A stretch of 64,000 nucleotides of DNA from positions 1 to 64,000 of the forward strand of contig NZ_JAPCKI010000007.1 of NCBI RefSeq assembly GCF_028680575.1, written 5' to 3'. Below the pieces are notes generated by a model that had not been told where the DNA came from, made no database searches, and saw only the letters and a list, made by a program, of their open reading frames with translations. Source of the stretch: Acidovorax benzenivorans. Its GTDB lineage: Bacteria > Pseudomonadota > Gammaproteobacteria > Burkholderiales > Burkholderiaceae_C. Positions 1 through 9,541 of this stretch are shown piece by piece. The position numbers and the translations under genes are program-made. Within the stretch, counting starts at the first letter, position 1, and every line of letters starts with the position of its first letter.

Positions 1-295
1 CAATCCACAGCAGCACAAAGCACCACCACAAACCGCCCCATCAACCTGATCACTTGCGCTCTCAGGTCTCAGTAGCGAAGCCCTCGACTATAGCACGGTT
101 TGTACAGGCAGCAGGGGAAACCCGAGGCTTTATCCGCACCCGCTCAACCACCCACCAATCCAGCAACCCCAGCCTCCAAAGCATCTATGAACAGATACGC
201 CACGCCTCTCTAGCAGCGGTTGGCATTGAGCACTGAACGTCGCGTAAGCTGCCGTAACGACAACTCGGACCGTTCGCTCTTCATCGACACCTACC
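1..295. other. Region upstream of ribD, no confident gene
   Basis: No convincing gene lies here. On the minus strand an ATG at 41 opens a reading frame that runs off the left edge with a hydrophobic start (MGRFVVVLCAAVD). It could be the signal peptide of a divergent gene, but no good ribosome binding site precedes it and only 13 codons are visible. Short plus-strand frames here have no recognisable similarity. I see no riboswitch-like structure in front of ribD. Confidence 0.3.
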
Positions 296-1393
296 ATGAC
301 GGATTACACAAAGACGGCATTGGATCTCGCCCAAGAGGCCATGTACCGCACCTCCCCCAATCCCCGGGTGGGTTGCGTGCTCGTAAACAACGCCGGCACC
401 ATCATTGGCCAAGGATCCACACAGCGCGCGGGGGGGGCACATGCTGAGGTGATGGCCCTGCGCGACGCAGAACAGCGGGGTAATTCGCCCCAGGGCGCTA
501 CCGCCTACGTCACGCTAGAACCTTGCTCACACCACGGGCGCACAGGTCCTTGCTGCGATGCGTTGATTCAAGCGGGCATCACCAAAGTGATCGCATCGAT
601 CGCCGACCCCAACCCCGCAGTGGCGGGCAACGGGTTTGCCCGCCTGCGTGCTGCAGGCATAGCTGTGGATGTAGGACAGGGGGCAGAGGCATCCAGGGAA
701 CTGAACCTGGGGTTTTTCAGCAGGATGATTCGAAAAAAGCCTTGGTTGCGGATGAAAGCAGCCGCCTCGCTCGACGGTGTAACCGCATTGACCAATGGAG
801 CAAGCCAATGGATCACCGGGCCCGCTGCGCGTGCTGACGGACATGCCTGGCGCGCAAGGGCTTGCGCGGTACTGACTGGCATCGGAACCGTGCTCGCGGA
901 CAACCCGAGACTGGATGTGCGGGATGTACAGACCGATCGACAGCCAGCCCTCGTTTTGGTGGACAGTGCACTGGCAGTACCTTTGGACGCGTTGCTTTTC
1001 GCAGCAAAACGCCCTGTCTATATCTATTCAGCGGTTGCGCATGAGGAGAAACGCCGTGCGCTGGAAGCTTTGGGCGCCATCGTGATCACGATGCCGAACA
1101 ATGTCGGCAAGGTGGATTTGCCAGCGATGGTGCAAGACCTGGGACGCAGGGAGATCAATGAGTTGCACGTTGAAGCGGGATACAAGCTCAATGGCTCACT
1201 GCTGCGCGAAGGCCTGGTGGATGAATTGCTGGTCTATCTCGCCCCCAAGCTGATTGGAGAGGGCATGGGAATGGCTCAGATGACTCCTTTGGCCGCGCTT
1301 TCTGAGGCGCATGCCCTTAGCTTCCATTCGGTGGATCGAATCGGGGAAGATTTGCGCATCCTTGCGCGCTTGCAGGGGCGCGACAGGTTCTGA
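296..1393 (+). CDS. ribD: RibD, bifunctional riboflavin deaminase/reductase
   Basis: This cytosolic enzyme carries out two steps of riboflavin synthesis: deamination of the pyrimidine from GTP cyclohydrolase II, then NADPH-dependent reduction of the ribosyl side chain. The 365-residue length is normal for the family. The N-terminal deaminase domain shows the zinc site HAE (residues 49-51) and PCSHHGRTGPC (Cys77 and Cys86). The C-terminal reductase domain begins near residue 150 (KPWLRMKAAASLDG) and contains the typical ELHVEAG segment. The ATG at 296 fits the family start. It stands alone, 121 bp ahead of uup, and no other rib gene is in the window. Confidence 0.97.
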   Translation: MTDYTKTALDLAQEAMYRTSPNPRVGCVLVNNAGTIIGQGSTQRAGGAHAEVMALRDAEQRGNSPQGATAYVTLEPCSHHGRTGPCCDALIQAGITKVIASIADPNPAVAGNGFARLRAAGIAVDVGQGAEASRELNLGFFSRMIRKKPWLRMKAAASLDGVTALTNGASQWITGPAARADGHAWRARACAVLTGIGTVLADNPRLDVRDVQTDRQPALVLVDSALAVPLDALLFAAKRPVYIYSAVAHEEKRRALEALGAIVITMPNNVGKVDLPAMVQDLGRREINELHVEAGYKLNGSLLREGLVDELLVYLAPKLIGEGMGMAQMTPLAALSEAHALSFHSVDRIGEDLRILARLQGRDRF

Positions 1394-1514
1394 CGCAATA
1401 CAGGCGGAGCTCACCGCCCAATCTTTCGCAAGTCAAAGCCCCCCCACACTACCGCCAAGCCATCAGGGACGGGCGCAAAAGCCCAATAGAGCGCGACACG
1501 GATAATCCCGCCCT

Positions 1515-3416
1515 ATGGCACTTATCACCTTACTGGACGCCCAACTCGCATTTGGGCATGTTGCATTGCTGGATCACGCCGGCTTTTCCCTGGAGACCGC
1601 CGAGCGGGTTGGCCTGATTGGCCGCAATGGCGCGGGGAAATCCTCCCTTCTCAAAATCCTGGGAGGACTTGCCAAACCGGACGATGGCACCTTACAAGTT
1701 CAGCAAGGGGTGCGCATTGCATTCGTCGCGCAAGAGCCCACGTTAGACCCCAATGCCACCATTTTCAAGGCGGCCTCCGAGGGCCTGCAGCGCGTGATCG
1801 CTATCCGCGATCAATACCTTTCGGGCGCGGACGGCCTGGATCTGGATGCCTTGCAATCGGAGATCGAGGCCTACGATGCCTGGAACTGGGAGCAGCGTGT
1901 AGAAGAAACCTTGCAGAGGTTGCATCTGGACCCCGAAGCCGTGGTCGGAACACTCTCTGGCGGCACCAAAAAACGCGTGGCGCTGGCGCAGGCGCTGGTA
2001 GCGCGCCCTGATGTGTTGCTGTTGGACGAGCCGACCAACCACCTGGATTTGGACTCCATCGAGTGGCTGGAGGACCTGCTGCTGGACTTTCCGGGCAGCG
2101 TCGTGACCATCACCCACGACCGGTCCTTCCTGGACCGCGTGGCCACCCGCATCGTGGAGCTGGACCGAGGACAGTTGCGCTCCTATCCCGGCAACTTTGC
2201 CCAGTACCAGATCCAAAAAGAGGAGCAGTTGGCACAGGAGGCGGTGATCGCAGCCAAGGCCGACAAACTGTTGGCACAAGAAGAAGTGTGGATCCGACGT
2301 GGCGTAGAAGCGCGCCGCACCCGCAGCCAAAGCCGCATCAGCCGCCTGGAACAGTTACGCGCTCGCCGAGAGGCTCGCCGCGAAGTCGTTGGCAGCGTGC
2401 GCATGGATGTTGCCAGCGGAGGCTCCAACGGTTACCAGGGCAAGATCGTGGCGGAACTGCAAGGGGTGAGCAAATCCTTCGGCGACAAAACCATCGTGCA
2501 CAACTTCTCCGGGACCATACTGCGCGGGGACAAGGTGGGTCTGATCGGCCCGAACGGCGCTGGCAAAACCACGCTGCTCAAGATGATCCTGGGCGAACTA
2601 CAGGCCGACAAAGGCACCATCCGGCAGGGAGCGAACCTGCAGGTAGCCTACTTTGACCAGATGCGCCATGCCGTCAACCTCGACGCCACGCTGGAGGACT
2701 TCATCAGCCCCGGCAGCGAATGGATCGAGATCGGCAATCAGCGCAAACATGTCAAGAGCTATCTAAGTGACTTTTTGTTCTCCCCCGCGCGCGCGCACTC
2801 CCCAGTGCGGTCGCTGTCCGGCGGCGAACGCAACCGTCTGCTGCTCGCCCGGCTGTTCGCCCGCCCGGCCAATGTGCTGGTGCTGGACGAACCCACGAAC
2901 GACCTGGACATCGACACCCTGGACCTGCTGGAGGAGTTGCTCGAAAACTACGACGGCACGGTGTTCCTGGTCAGCCATGACCGCACCTTCCTCGACAACG
3001 TGGTGACCAGCACCCTCGCTTTTGAAGGCAACGGCCTGTGGCGCGAGTACGAAGGCGGCGTACAGGACTGGCTGCTCCAATCCAAACGCAGTCGGTCGCT
3101 GCAAGCTGCTGCTGCAACGTCCGCCAAACCGTCCACCCCCGAAATTTCAGATCAAAACACGCCGGAGCGCTTATCTAATAAGCCTGCACAGCTATCAAAA
3201 AAGAAGCTTAGCTACAAAGAGCAGCGCGAACTGGATCAACTGCCCGACCTGATCAGCGCGCTGGAGACTGAACAAAAAACCCTTCAGGACGCACTGGCTG
3301 ACGGATCACTCTTTGGCATCGACCCAACTCGCGCCGCCGCCATGACAGGCCGAGCCGCCGCCATCGACGAAGAGCTGATGACGGCACTGGAGCGATGGAC
3401 CGCACTCTCTGAATAG
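1515..3416 (+). CDS. uup: Uup-type ABC-F ATPase
   Basis: This is a soluble tandem ATPase of the ABC-F family. Uup proteins act on ribosomes and branched DNA and lack membrane domains. It has 633 residues, close to E. coli Uup. The first ATPase has Walker A GRNGAGKSS (36-44), LSGGTKKR and LLLDEPTNHLD. An arginine-rich linker (RRTRSQSRISRLEQLRARR) follows, then a second ATPase with GPNGAGKTT, LSGGERNR and LVLDEPTNDLD. A charged C-terminal coiled-coil domain closes the protein, which sets Uup apart from EttA. The linker before that domain contains a repeat-like segment (see 3160-3205). It is convergent with cheB and unrelated to motility. Confidence 0.93.
   Translation: MALITLLDAQLAFGHVALLDHAGFSLETAERVGLIGRNGAGKSSLLKILGGLAKPDDGTLQVQQGVRIAFVAQEPTLDPNATIFKAASEGLQRVIAIRDQYLSGADGLDLDALQSEIEAYDAWNWEQRVEETLQRLHLDPEAVVGTLSGGTKKRVALAQALVARPDVLLLDEPTNHLDLDSIEWLEDLLLDFPGSVVTITHDRSFLDRVATRIVELDRGQLRSYPGNFAQYQIQKEEQLAQEAVIAAKADKLLAQEEVWIRRGVEARRTRSQSRISRLEQLRARREARREVVGSVRMDVASGGSNGYQGKIVAELQGVSKSFGDKTIVHNFSGTILRGDKVGLIGPNGAGKTTLLKMILGELQADKGTIRQGANLQVAYFDQMRHAVNLDATLEDFISPGSEWIEIGNQRKHVKSYLSDFLFSPARAHSPVRSLSGGERNRLLLARLFARPANVLVLDEPTNDLDIDTLDLLEELLENYDGTVFLVSHDRTFLDNVVTSTLAFEGNGLWREYEGGVQDWLLQSKRSRSLQAAAATSAKPSTPEISDQNTPERLSNKPAQLSKKKLSYKEQRELDQLPDLISALETEQKTLQDALADGSLFGIDPTRAAAMTGRAAAIDEELMTALERWTALSE
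3160..3205 (-). repeat. Degenerate dispersed repeat (family 1) inside uup
   Basis: The segment reads AGCGCTTAT, three bases, ATAAGC and then CAGCTATCAAAA. It matches in order and spacing the intergenic family-1 element at 41251-41306. It lies in frame in the uup linker between the second ATPase and the C-terminal coiled coil, where length variation should be tolerated. The match is by eye and partial. Confidence 0.5.
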
Positions 3417-3444
3417 GCGCGAGCGCACTCCCTACATCGGACAC

Positions 3445-3482
3445 TCCTGAGGCAGGCCATTGCGCAGGCCTGTCCCTCAGGA
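3445..3482. terminator. Hairpin between convergent uup and cheB
   Basis: TCCTGAG and GCAGGCC on the left pair with GGCCTGTC and CTCAGGA on the right, giving a long interrupted stem in the 80-bp gap between the two convergent stop codons. No strong T tract follows on either strand, so a terminator role is inferred from position only. Confidence 0.4.
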
Positions 3483-3496
3483 AGCAGCGATAGCCC

Positions 3497-4600
3497 TCAA
3501 ATCCGGTGGTGCAGGCGGTCCGTCGTTCCGCGCAAACGAGCAATCAACGCTGGGGCAATCTGCCCCAGCGGCAGCACCTCGTCGGCAGCGCCATGGGCAA
3601 TAGCCTCGCGCGGCATGCCAAACACGATGCAGGTCGCTTCGTCCTGAACGTAGTTGTAGCTGCCCGCGTCTTTCATCTCACGCATTGCGACTGCGCCATC
3701 GTTGCCCATGCCTGTGAGCATGATGCCAAACGCATTGCGCCCCACCACCGCCGCTGCGGACTTGAAGAGCACCTCGACCGAGGGCTTGTGGCGATTGACC
3801 GGTGGACCATCGTCCACCACCGCCACATAGTTGGCGCCACTGCGGGCTACATGGAACTGGGTGCCGCCCGGCGCGATGTAGGCGTGGCCGGGCAAAATGC
3901 GCTCGCCATTCACAGCTTCCTTGACTGTGATCTGGCACAGCCCGTTCAAGCGAGCCGCAAAACTGGTGGTGAACCCTGGGGGCATGTGCTGGGTGATCAC
4001 AATCGCGGGTGAGTCCGCAGGCATCTGGACCAGCACCTCCTTGATGGCTTCCGTGCCCCCTGTGGACGCCCCGATGCAGATGAGCTTTTCGGTGGACAGA
4101 CGGCCCAGCAACCCAGCCGCAGGCACGGCAAGAGGCACGGCAGCGCCACCCGGCCCGCTGGCTGGTGCTGTGTCGCGCGTCGGCGCGCGGCGCACCTGCG
4201 CAACGGCAGCGACACGGATCTTGTCCACAATCTGCGCCGCCAAGTCATTGAGCCCGTTGGCCAGCCCTACGCGCGGTTTGGCCACAAAGTCCACCGCGCC
4301 CAACTCCAAGGCCCTCATCGTGACCTCAGCACCACGCTCGGTCAGCGTAGAGATCATCACCACCGGCGTAGGCCGCAGGCGCATGAGGCGGCCCAGAAAA
4401 TCAATGCCATCCATGCGGGGCATCTCAACATCCAGGGTAATGACATCCGGATCCAATTCGCGAATCATCTCGCGCGCCACCAAGGGGTCATTGGCAGTGC
4501 CAATGCACTCCATGTCGCGCTGGCGGTTGATGATCTCCGACAGCAGACTACGGACCAGCGCCGAATCGTCCACCACGATCACCCGGATTTTCCTGCTCAT
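3497..4600 (-). CDS. cheB: CheB, receptor methylesterase and glutamine deamidase
   Basis: CheB removes methyl groups from chemoreceptor glutamates when phosphorylated by CheA, which provides adaptation. The 367 residues hold an N-terminal receiver with acceptor Asp57 ([13 protein letters not shown]) and Lys108 (AKP). A Pro/Ala-rich linker runs from about 135 to 165. The C-terminal esterase has its triad at Ser179 (GASTGG), His205 (TQHMPP) and Asp301 (TGMGNDG). It is the last gene of the che operon, 15 bp after cheD. Its presence with CheR and CheD indicates full methylation-based adaptation, although no receptor gene lies in the window. Confidence 0.97.
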   Translation of the reverse strand: MSRKIRVIVVDDSALVRSLLSEIINRQRDMECIGTANDPLVAREMIRELDPDVITLDVEMPRMDGIDFLGRLMRLRPTPVVMISTLTERGAEVTMRALELGAVDFVAKPRVGLANGLNDLAAQIVDKIRVAAVAQVRRAPTRDTAPASGPGGAAVPLAVPAAGLLGRLSTEKLICIGASTGGTEAIKEVLVQMPADSPAIVITQHMPPGFTTSFAARLNGLCQITVKEAVNGERILPGHAYIAPGGTQFHVARSGANYVAVVDDGPPVNRHKPSVEVLFKSAAAVVGRNAFGIMLTGMGNDGAVAMREMKDAGSYNYVQDEATCIVFGMPREAIAHGAADEVLPLGQIAPALIARLRGTTDRLHHRI

Positions 4601-4615
4601 TAACTCAAACCTTTA

Positions 4616-5365
4616 TCAAAACAGATCCACAGAACCACCCGATGTGGTCTTGGCCACAGTGGCGGCATTGCCACGGACCTCCTGGGCCACCAGGGTTTCG
4701 GGATGGGCATGCGCCAGCCGCTTGACCATGGCTTTGCCTGTCACCGGGAAAAAAACCACTTTGCGTGGGTAGATGTCCAGCACATCCTCGGAGACGATCG
4801 GAATACGTTCCGTGTGCAAATAATTCAACACAAAATTCGTGTTGCGCTCACCCACGTTCATGGTGGTGAAGTTGTGCATGACCTGGGCGCCCCCAAAAAT
4901 CTTGGCCTGCATAGTTTCACGGCGGGCTCCGAGCTTGAGCATTTCGTTGATCAACAGCTCCATGGCGTAGGAACCATACCGCCCCGATGCGTCCGCCAGA
5001 TCTCCATCAGGCAGCATGAAATGGTTCATGCCCCCAATACGCGCGCGGCTGTCCCACAGGCAGGCCGCGATGCACGAACCCAGCACGGTCATGATGACCA
5101 TGTTCTCATCCGACACAAAATATTCGCCGGGTAGCACCTTCACCGCGTTGTGCTGAAAGTGGTGATCAAGGTAGAAAAATGAGGCTTCTCCCGGCTTGCG
5201 GCTGCGTGCCTTGAGTTCCTGCAGCGACGACTCCCGTGCGGGCCCGTTGCCCGAGGTGTAGATGTCGGCGCTCAGCGGCGCGATGCGCGGAGCGCGGCGT
5301 CTTTCGGAAGAACCGGGCACAGCCGCGGCACTGGAAGAGGATGAACCTGTGTGAATGTTGGTCAT
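4616..5365 (-). CDS. cheD: CheD, chemoreceptor glutamine deamidase
   Basis: CheD converts receptor glutamines to methylatable glutamates. The catalytic residues are visible: Cys98 in VLGSCIAACLWD, His115 in GGMNHFMLP and Thr93. KIFGGAQVM is also typical. The 249-residue protein has a disordered Ser- and Arg-rich N-terminal 50 residues and an extended C-terminus. No CheC is present, so a partner from another class is likely. The last residues, GGSVDLF, are almost the same as those of the CheZ-like protein at 9542-9988 in the same operon, and the DNA there is also similar. Gene order is cheR-cheD-cheB. Confidence 0.95.
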   Translation of the reverse strand: MTNIHTGSSSSSAAAVPGSSERRRAPRIAPLSADIYTSGNGPARESSLQELKARSRKPGEASFFYLDHHFQHNAVKVLPGEYFVSDENMVIMTVLGSCIAACLWDSRARIGGMNHFMLPDGDLADASGRYGSYAMELLINEMLKLGARRETMQAKIFGGAQVMHNFTTMNVGERNTNFVLNYLHTERIPIVSEDVLDIYPRKVVFFPVTGKAMVKRLAHAHPETLVAQEVRGNAATVAKTTSGGSVDLF

Positions 5366-5395
5366 GGGTGCAATGTGCAGGACAACATGGACAGG

Positions 5396-6301
5396 TCAGC
5401 GGCGCTCGTACACCGTCTTGCCACGCAGGGTGAACAGATCTTTGGACTCGCTGAAGTTCTCGGCGTGCCCCACAAACAGCATGCCACCCGGTTTGAGCAC
5501 GCGGTGGATTCTTTCGAGCACGCGCCGCTGCGTGGGGGCATCAAAGTAAATCATCACGTTTCGGCAGAAAACCACATCGAACGGCTCTTTGAACGGCCAA
5601 TCGTCGCGGATGAGGTTCACGCTCATGAAGTCGATGGCACGCCGCAGTTCAGGCTTGGCGCGGACCATGCCCGCATTCCCGCCCTTGCCTTTGAGAAAGA
5701 ATTTCTGCAGGCGCTCAGGACTCAAGCCCTTGACGCTGTCGAGCCGGTACACGCCCTGCGCGGCCGTGGCCAGCACGCGCGAGTCGATGTCACTGGCCGT
5801 CAATTTGAAAGAAGCATTGGCTCCCAGCGCCTCCAGCGCAGTGATCACGATGGAATAGGGCTCTTCGCCAGTGGACGCTGCGTTGCACCAAACCTTCCAG
5901 CCGGCCGATGGTTTGGACCGCAGGTGCGACGCAAAAATTTCGAAGTGATGCTGCTCACGGAAAAAGGCCGTGAGGTTGGTGGTCAATGCATTCACAAACT
6001 CCTGCCACTCCGGCCCATCGTGGGTCTCCAGCCAGCTCAGGTAGTCGTGAAAACTGGTGTACCCGGTGTCGCGCAGCCGTCGCGATAGGCGGCTATACAC
6101 CATCGCGTGCTTGCCATCATGCAGGCTGATGCCAGCGCGCTGATAGATAAGGGCCTGAACCCGGGCAAAGTCTGCGTTGGTCCAGACAAACTCCCGCCCT
6201 TGCGCCAAAGGGCCAGAGGGCGCTGCCGCTGCAGCATGCGAAGGATCTGCCCTTGCTGGGCCTGACCGGACTGACGCAGAAGCACTGGTGGTTTGGGCCA
6301 T
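5396..6301 (-). CDS. cheR: CheR, receptor glutamate methyltransferase
   Basis: CheR uses S-adenosylmethionine to methylate receptor glutamates. It shows the helical N-terminal domain, the SAM loop ASTGEEPYSI, SVNLIRDDWPF and FCRNVMIYFD. I place the start at the ATG at 6301 (MAQTTSAS), giving 301 residues. A GTG at 6358 would add 19 residues without family resemblance. The first 35 residues are Ala/Ser/Pro-rich and probably disordered. It lies between cheW and cheD. Confidence 0.94.
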   Translation of the reverse strand: MAQTTSASASVRSGPARADPSHAAAAAPSGPLAQGREFVWTNADFARVQALIYQRAGISLHDGKHAMVYSRLSRRLRDTGYTSFHDYLSWLETHDGPEWQEFVNALTTNLTAFFREQHHFEIFASHLRSKPSAGWKVWCNAASTGEEPYSIVITALEALGANASFKLTASDIDSRVLATAAQGVYRLDSVKGLSPERLQKFFLKGKGGNAGMVRAKPELRRAIDFMSVNLIRDDWPFKEPFDVVFCRNVMIYFDAPTQRRVLERIHRVLKPGGMLFVGHAENFSESKDLFTLRGKTVYERR

Positions 6302-6404
6302 ATTGATCGTCCGAGAGGAAATCCTGTTCGCTCCAAAAGGTCTGCAAGCCCTGCTCACAGCCTGACATGCGCCTGCACCACCACTGGCTGCTGACTATTG
6401 CGCC

Positions 6405-6893
6405 TCATTCGTTGGCGGTCACCAAGCCCATGTCCACGCTGGACATGAGCTTCTCAATATCCAGCAAGATCAACATGCGCTCGCCCACCGACCCCAGGCC
6501 CAGAATGCAACTGTTGTCAATGGCACTCTCGATATCGGGCGCCGATCGAATGCTTTCAGGCGTCAGCTCCATCACATCGCTCACGGAATCCACCACGATA
6601 CCCACCACACGGTTGCGCAGGTTGAGGATGATGACCACCGTGAAACTGTTGTAGTCCGCCTGCGCGCAGTTGAACTTGATGCGCATGTCCACGATGGGAA
6701 CAATCGTGCCACGCAAATTGACCACGCCCTTGATGAAGTCCGGCGCGTTCGCAATGCGTGTGGGTGGCTCGTAGCCACGGATTTCCTGCACCTTCAGAAT
6801 GTCGATGCCGTACTCTTCCTGGTCGAGGCGGAACGTCAGATATTCACGCGCGCCCGTAGGTGCAGCGTCTGCAGCTTTACCGATCACACTCAT
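6405..6893 (-). CDS. cheW: CheW, receptor-kinase coupling protein
   Basis: CheW links CheA to chemoreceptors in the signalling array. This is a single CheW domain of about 162 residues, with [47 protein letters not shown] and the closing LLDIEKL strand. The ATG at 6893 is chosen because AAAGGAG sits eight bases before it. An in-frame ATG at 6911 lies upstream of that site and is less likely. It is downstream of cheA and upstream of cheR. Confidence 0.96.
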   Translation of the reverse strand: MSVIGKAADAAPTGAREYLTFRLDQEEYGIDILKVQEIRGYEPPTRIANAPDFIKGVVNLRGTIVPIVDMRIKFNCAQADYNSFTVVIILNLRNRVVGIVVDSVSDVMELTPESIRSAPDIESAIDNSCILGLGSVGERMLILLDIEKLMSSVDMGLVTANE

Positions 6894-6947
6894 GGTGCAT
6901 TCTCCTTTCATGACGGCGCAGCGCCTCCCGGGCGCCCGCGCCTGTAT

Positions 6948-9089
6948 CTAGTGGCGCGCCCGGCGCACCAAGCCACCCGTGTCCAAAATCAATGCCACGG
7001 TGCCGTCGCCCAAAATGGTGGCGCCCGATACGTTGGGCACCTTGCGGTAATTCGACTCCAGGTTCTTGACCACCACCTGGTGCTGGCCGAGCAACTCATC
7101 TACCAGCAGCGCCACACGGCTGCCATCAGCCTCTACAACCACCATGATGTTGCTGGATTTATTGAGGTCAAAGCGCGGGACCTGGAAGATCTTCTCCAGC
7201 GCGATGACGGGCATGTATTCGTCGCGCACCTTGACCAACTGCGAGCCTTGCGCGACGGTACTGACATCGTCCGCATTGACCTGGAACGACTCCACCACCG
7301 AAGACAGGGGAAGGATGTAGACCTCATCGCCCACACCCACCGACATGCCATCCATGATGGCAAGCGTCAGCGGCAAACGCACCGACACCTTCATGCCGTA
7401 ACCCTCTGCAGAATCGATCTCTACCGAGCCGTTGAGCGCTGCGATATTGCGCTTGACCACGTCCATGCCGACACCACGGCCGGACACATCGGTCACCTCG
7501 TCAGCCGTGGAGAAGCCGGGGGCAAAGATCAGCTGCCAGACATCGGCATCGCTCATCTGCTCCGACACCTCAATACCGCGCTCCTGGGCCTTGCCAAGGA
7601 TTTTCTCGCGCGACAGGCCACGGCCGTCATCGCGCACCTCGATCACGATCGAGCCGCCTTGGTGCGACGCCGACAGCGTGATGGTGCCATGCTCGGATTT
7701 GCCCTTGGCAAGCCGATCAGCAGGCATTTCGATGCCATGGTCGCAGCTGTTGCGCACCAGGTGGGTCAGCGGGTCGGTGATCTTTTCAACCAGCCCCTTG
7801 TCCAGTTCGGTGGCTTCACCCAAAGTCACCAGCTCCACCTTCTTGCCCAACTTGTTCGCTAGGTCGCGCAGCATGCGCGGGAAGCGGCTGAAAACGATGG
7901 ACATCGGAATCATACGGATCGACATCACCGACTCTTGCAAGTCGCGCGTGTTGCGATCCAGGTCCGCCAGCCCGGCCAACAACTGCTGGTACGCGCCAGC
8001 ATCGAGCCCCCGGCTGTTCTGCGCCAACATCGCCTGGGTAATCACCAGCTCACCCACCAAGTTGATCAGCTGATCGACTTTCTTCACGTCCACGCGGATG
8101 GTCGTGGACTCCATCTGCGCCTGCATTGCCACCTTGGGCTCGGCAGCCTTGGGAGCGGCCTTTGGAACTTGAGGCGCAGGCGCAGGCGCAGTTGCCACTG
8201 CTTCACCATGGGGCGCGCCAGGTGCGCCGGTGAAGAATCCGTAAGGTGCTTCGCCCGCCGATGCATCCACAGCAGCCGCAGCCTCATCATCGGCACCAGC
8301 GGCAGCGGCAGCACCATCGTCCGAAGCAGCCGCATCACGAATCAGCACCTGCTCCTTGGCAACGTGGAAGGCAAACAGGTCCAGCAGATCGTCGTTGGTA
8401 GAAGTCGTTTCCACCGCAAAGACCCGCGTGTTGGCTTGGCTGCCCTGCACATCGCGGATCGCACCCAAACCGGGGATGTCACGGAACAGTTCCTTGATCG
8501 CATCAGCTTGCTCGGGGCGATCCAGCGGGCCGATATGGATCTCCAACTGCCGCGCCTGGCCGGGCACTGCGGGGGAGGAAGGCTTGGGCGCCGGAGCTGC
8601 CGCTACCGGCGCGGGTGCTGGGGGAGGCGGTGCGGCGACCTCGGGCGCATCGTCGCTGGGCACCAAACCTGCCGCCAAGTCACTGATGCGGCGAACCAAG
8701 GAGGTGGTGGAAACCGCCTCGCCCTGTCCACCCGCCTGATGGCGAGCCAGCAGGCTGCGGGAAGCGTCGGCAGATTCCAGCAGAACGTCCACCATCTGAG
8801 GGATGGGTTGCAGCTCATGGCGGCGCAGACGGTCAAGCAGAGACTCCATCTGATGGGTCAGCTCGGCCACATCAGAAAACCCGAAGGTGGCAGAGCCACC
8901 CTTGATCGAGTGAGCGCAACGGAAGATACCGTTGAGTTCTTCGTCGTTGGCACTGCTCAGGTCCAGACTCAGGAGCATCTGCTCCATCTGGTCGAGGTTC
9001 TCACCCGCTTCCTCGAAAAAGATCTGATAGAACTGGCTGAGGTCGAAGTCAGCGCCTGCACCTGATCCTTCTTGGTAGGTTTCCGCCAT
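6948..9089 (-). CDS. cheA: CheA, chemotaxis histidine kinase
   Basis: CheA autophosphorylates in response to receptors and passes phosphate to CheY and CheB. The 713 residues show five domains. P1 has His60 in CAHSIKGGSATFGF. A ferredoxin-like P2 lies near 185-250. The P3 dimer helix contains the NLVGELVITQAMLAQ region. The P4 ATPase has HLVRNSCDHGIE, DDGRGLS and GRGVGMDVV. P5 is CheW-like and ends near LDTGGLVRRARH. Ala/Pro-rich linkers around residues 150-180 and 255-335 are long. Only one receiver partner, the neighbouring cheY, is co-transcribed; a second cheY lies at 40.2 kb. Confidence 0.97.
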   Translation of the reverse strand: MAETYQEGSGAGADFDLSQFYQIFFEEAGENLDQMEQMLLSLDLSSANDEELNGIFRCAHSIKGGSATFGFSDVAELTHQMESLLDRLRRHELQPIPQMVDVLLESADASRSLLARHQAGGQGEAVSTTSLVRRISDLAAGLVPSDDAPEVAAPPPPAPAPVAAAPAPKPSSPAVPGQARQLEIHIGPLDRPEQADAIKELFRDIPGLGAIRDVQGSQANTRVFAVETTSTNDDLLDLFAFHVAKEQVLIRDAAASDDGAAAAAGADDEAAAAVDASAGEAPYGFFTGAPGAPHGEAVATAPAPAPQVPKAAPKAAEPKVAMQAQMESTTIRVDVKKVDQLINLVGELVITQAMLAQNSRGLDAGAYQQLLAGLADLDRNTRDLQESVMSIRMIPMSIVFSRFPRMLRDLANKLGKKVELVTLGEATELDKGLVEKITDPLTHLVRNSCDHGIEMPADRLAKGKSEHGTITLSASHQGGSIVIEVRDDGRGLSREKILGKAQERGIEVSEQMSDADVWQLIFAPGFSTADEVTDVSGRGVGMDVVKRNIAALNGSVEIDSAEGYGMKVSVRLPLTLAIMDGMSVGVGDEVYILPLSSVVESFQVNADDVSTVAQGSQLVKVRDEYMPVIALEKIFQVPRFDLNKSSNIMVVVEADGSRVALLVDELLGQHQVVVKNLESNYRKVPNVSGATILGDGTVALILDTGGLVRRARH

Positions 9090-9129
9090 GGTGGGCTCCT
9101 GTGTACTAAATGATCTCAGTCAACCCGGC

Positions 9130-9492
9130 TCAGCGGATCACTTTCTGGATGACTTCGATCAGGCGATTCGGATCAAAAGGTTTTACCAGCCATCCCGTGG
9201 CACCCGCCGTGCGGCCCGCCTGCTTCATCTGATCGCTCGACTCTGTCGTCAGGATCAGGATGGGAATAGTCTTGAATTTGGGGTGCTCGCGCAGTTTGCG
9301 GGTCAGGCCAATGCCATCAAGACGTGGCATGTTCTGGTCGGCCAAAACTAGGTCAATGTTGTGCGTCTCGGCCTTTTCGAGGGCATCTTGCCCATCCACC
9401 GCCTCCACGACGTGATAGCCGGCACCAGTGAGGGTGAACGACACCATTTTGCGCATGGAAGGTGAATCATCAACGGCAAGGATCGATTGCAT
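9130..9492 (-). CDS. CheY-type single-domain response regulator (operon copy)
   Basis: This is a 120-residue stand-alone receiver. The acidic pair is DD (8-9), the phospho-acceptor is Asp52 (VLADQNMPRLDG), the switch residue is in ILTTES and the lysine is in LVKPF. The start at 9492 (MQSILAVDDS) is supported by GGAG six bases upstream. It is only moderately like the second CheY at 40225, which has the classic motor-binding form. It may serve as a phosphate sink, an adaptation regulator or a second motor regulator. Its position between a CheZ-like gene and cheA ties it to CheA. Confidence 0.92.
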   Translation of the reverse strand: MQSILAVDDSPSMRKMVSFTLTGAGYHVVEAVDGQDALEKAETHNIDLVLADQNMPRLDGIGLTRKLREHPKFKTIPILILTTESSDQMKQAGRTAGATGWLVKPFDPNRLIEVIQKVIR

Positions 9493-9541
9493 GTATGGCT
9501 CCAACTGACTTGAATATATAAGGTAACCAGTGATGTGAACG

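Noticed and set aside
1..295. FMN riboswitch ahead of ribD
   Set aside because: No conserved RFN-type helices or motifs could be seen; in related bacteria the riboswitch is usually placed before ribB rather than ribD.
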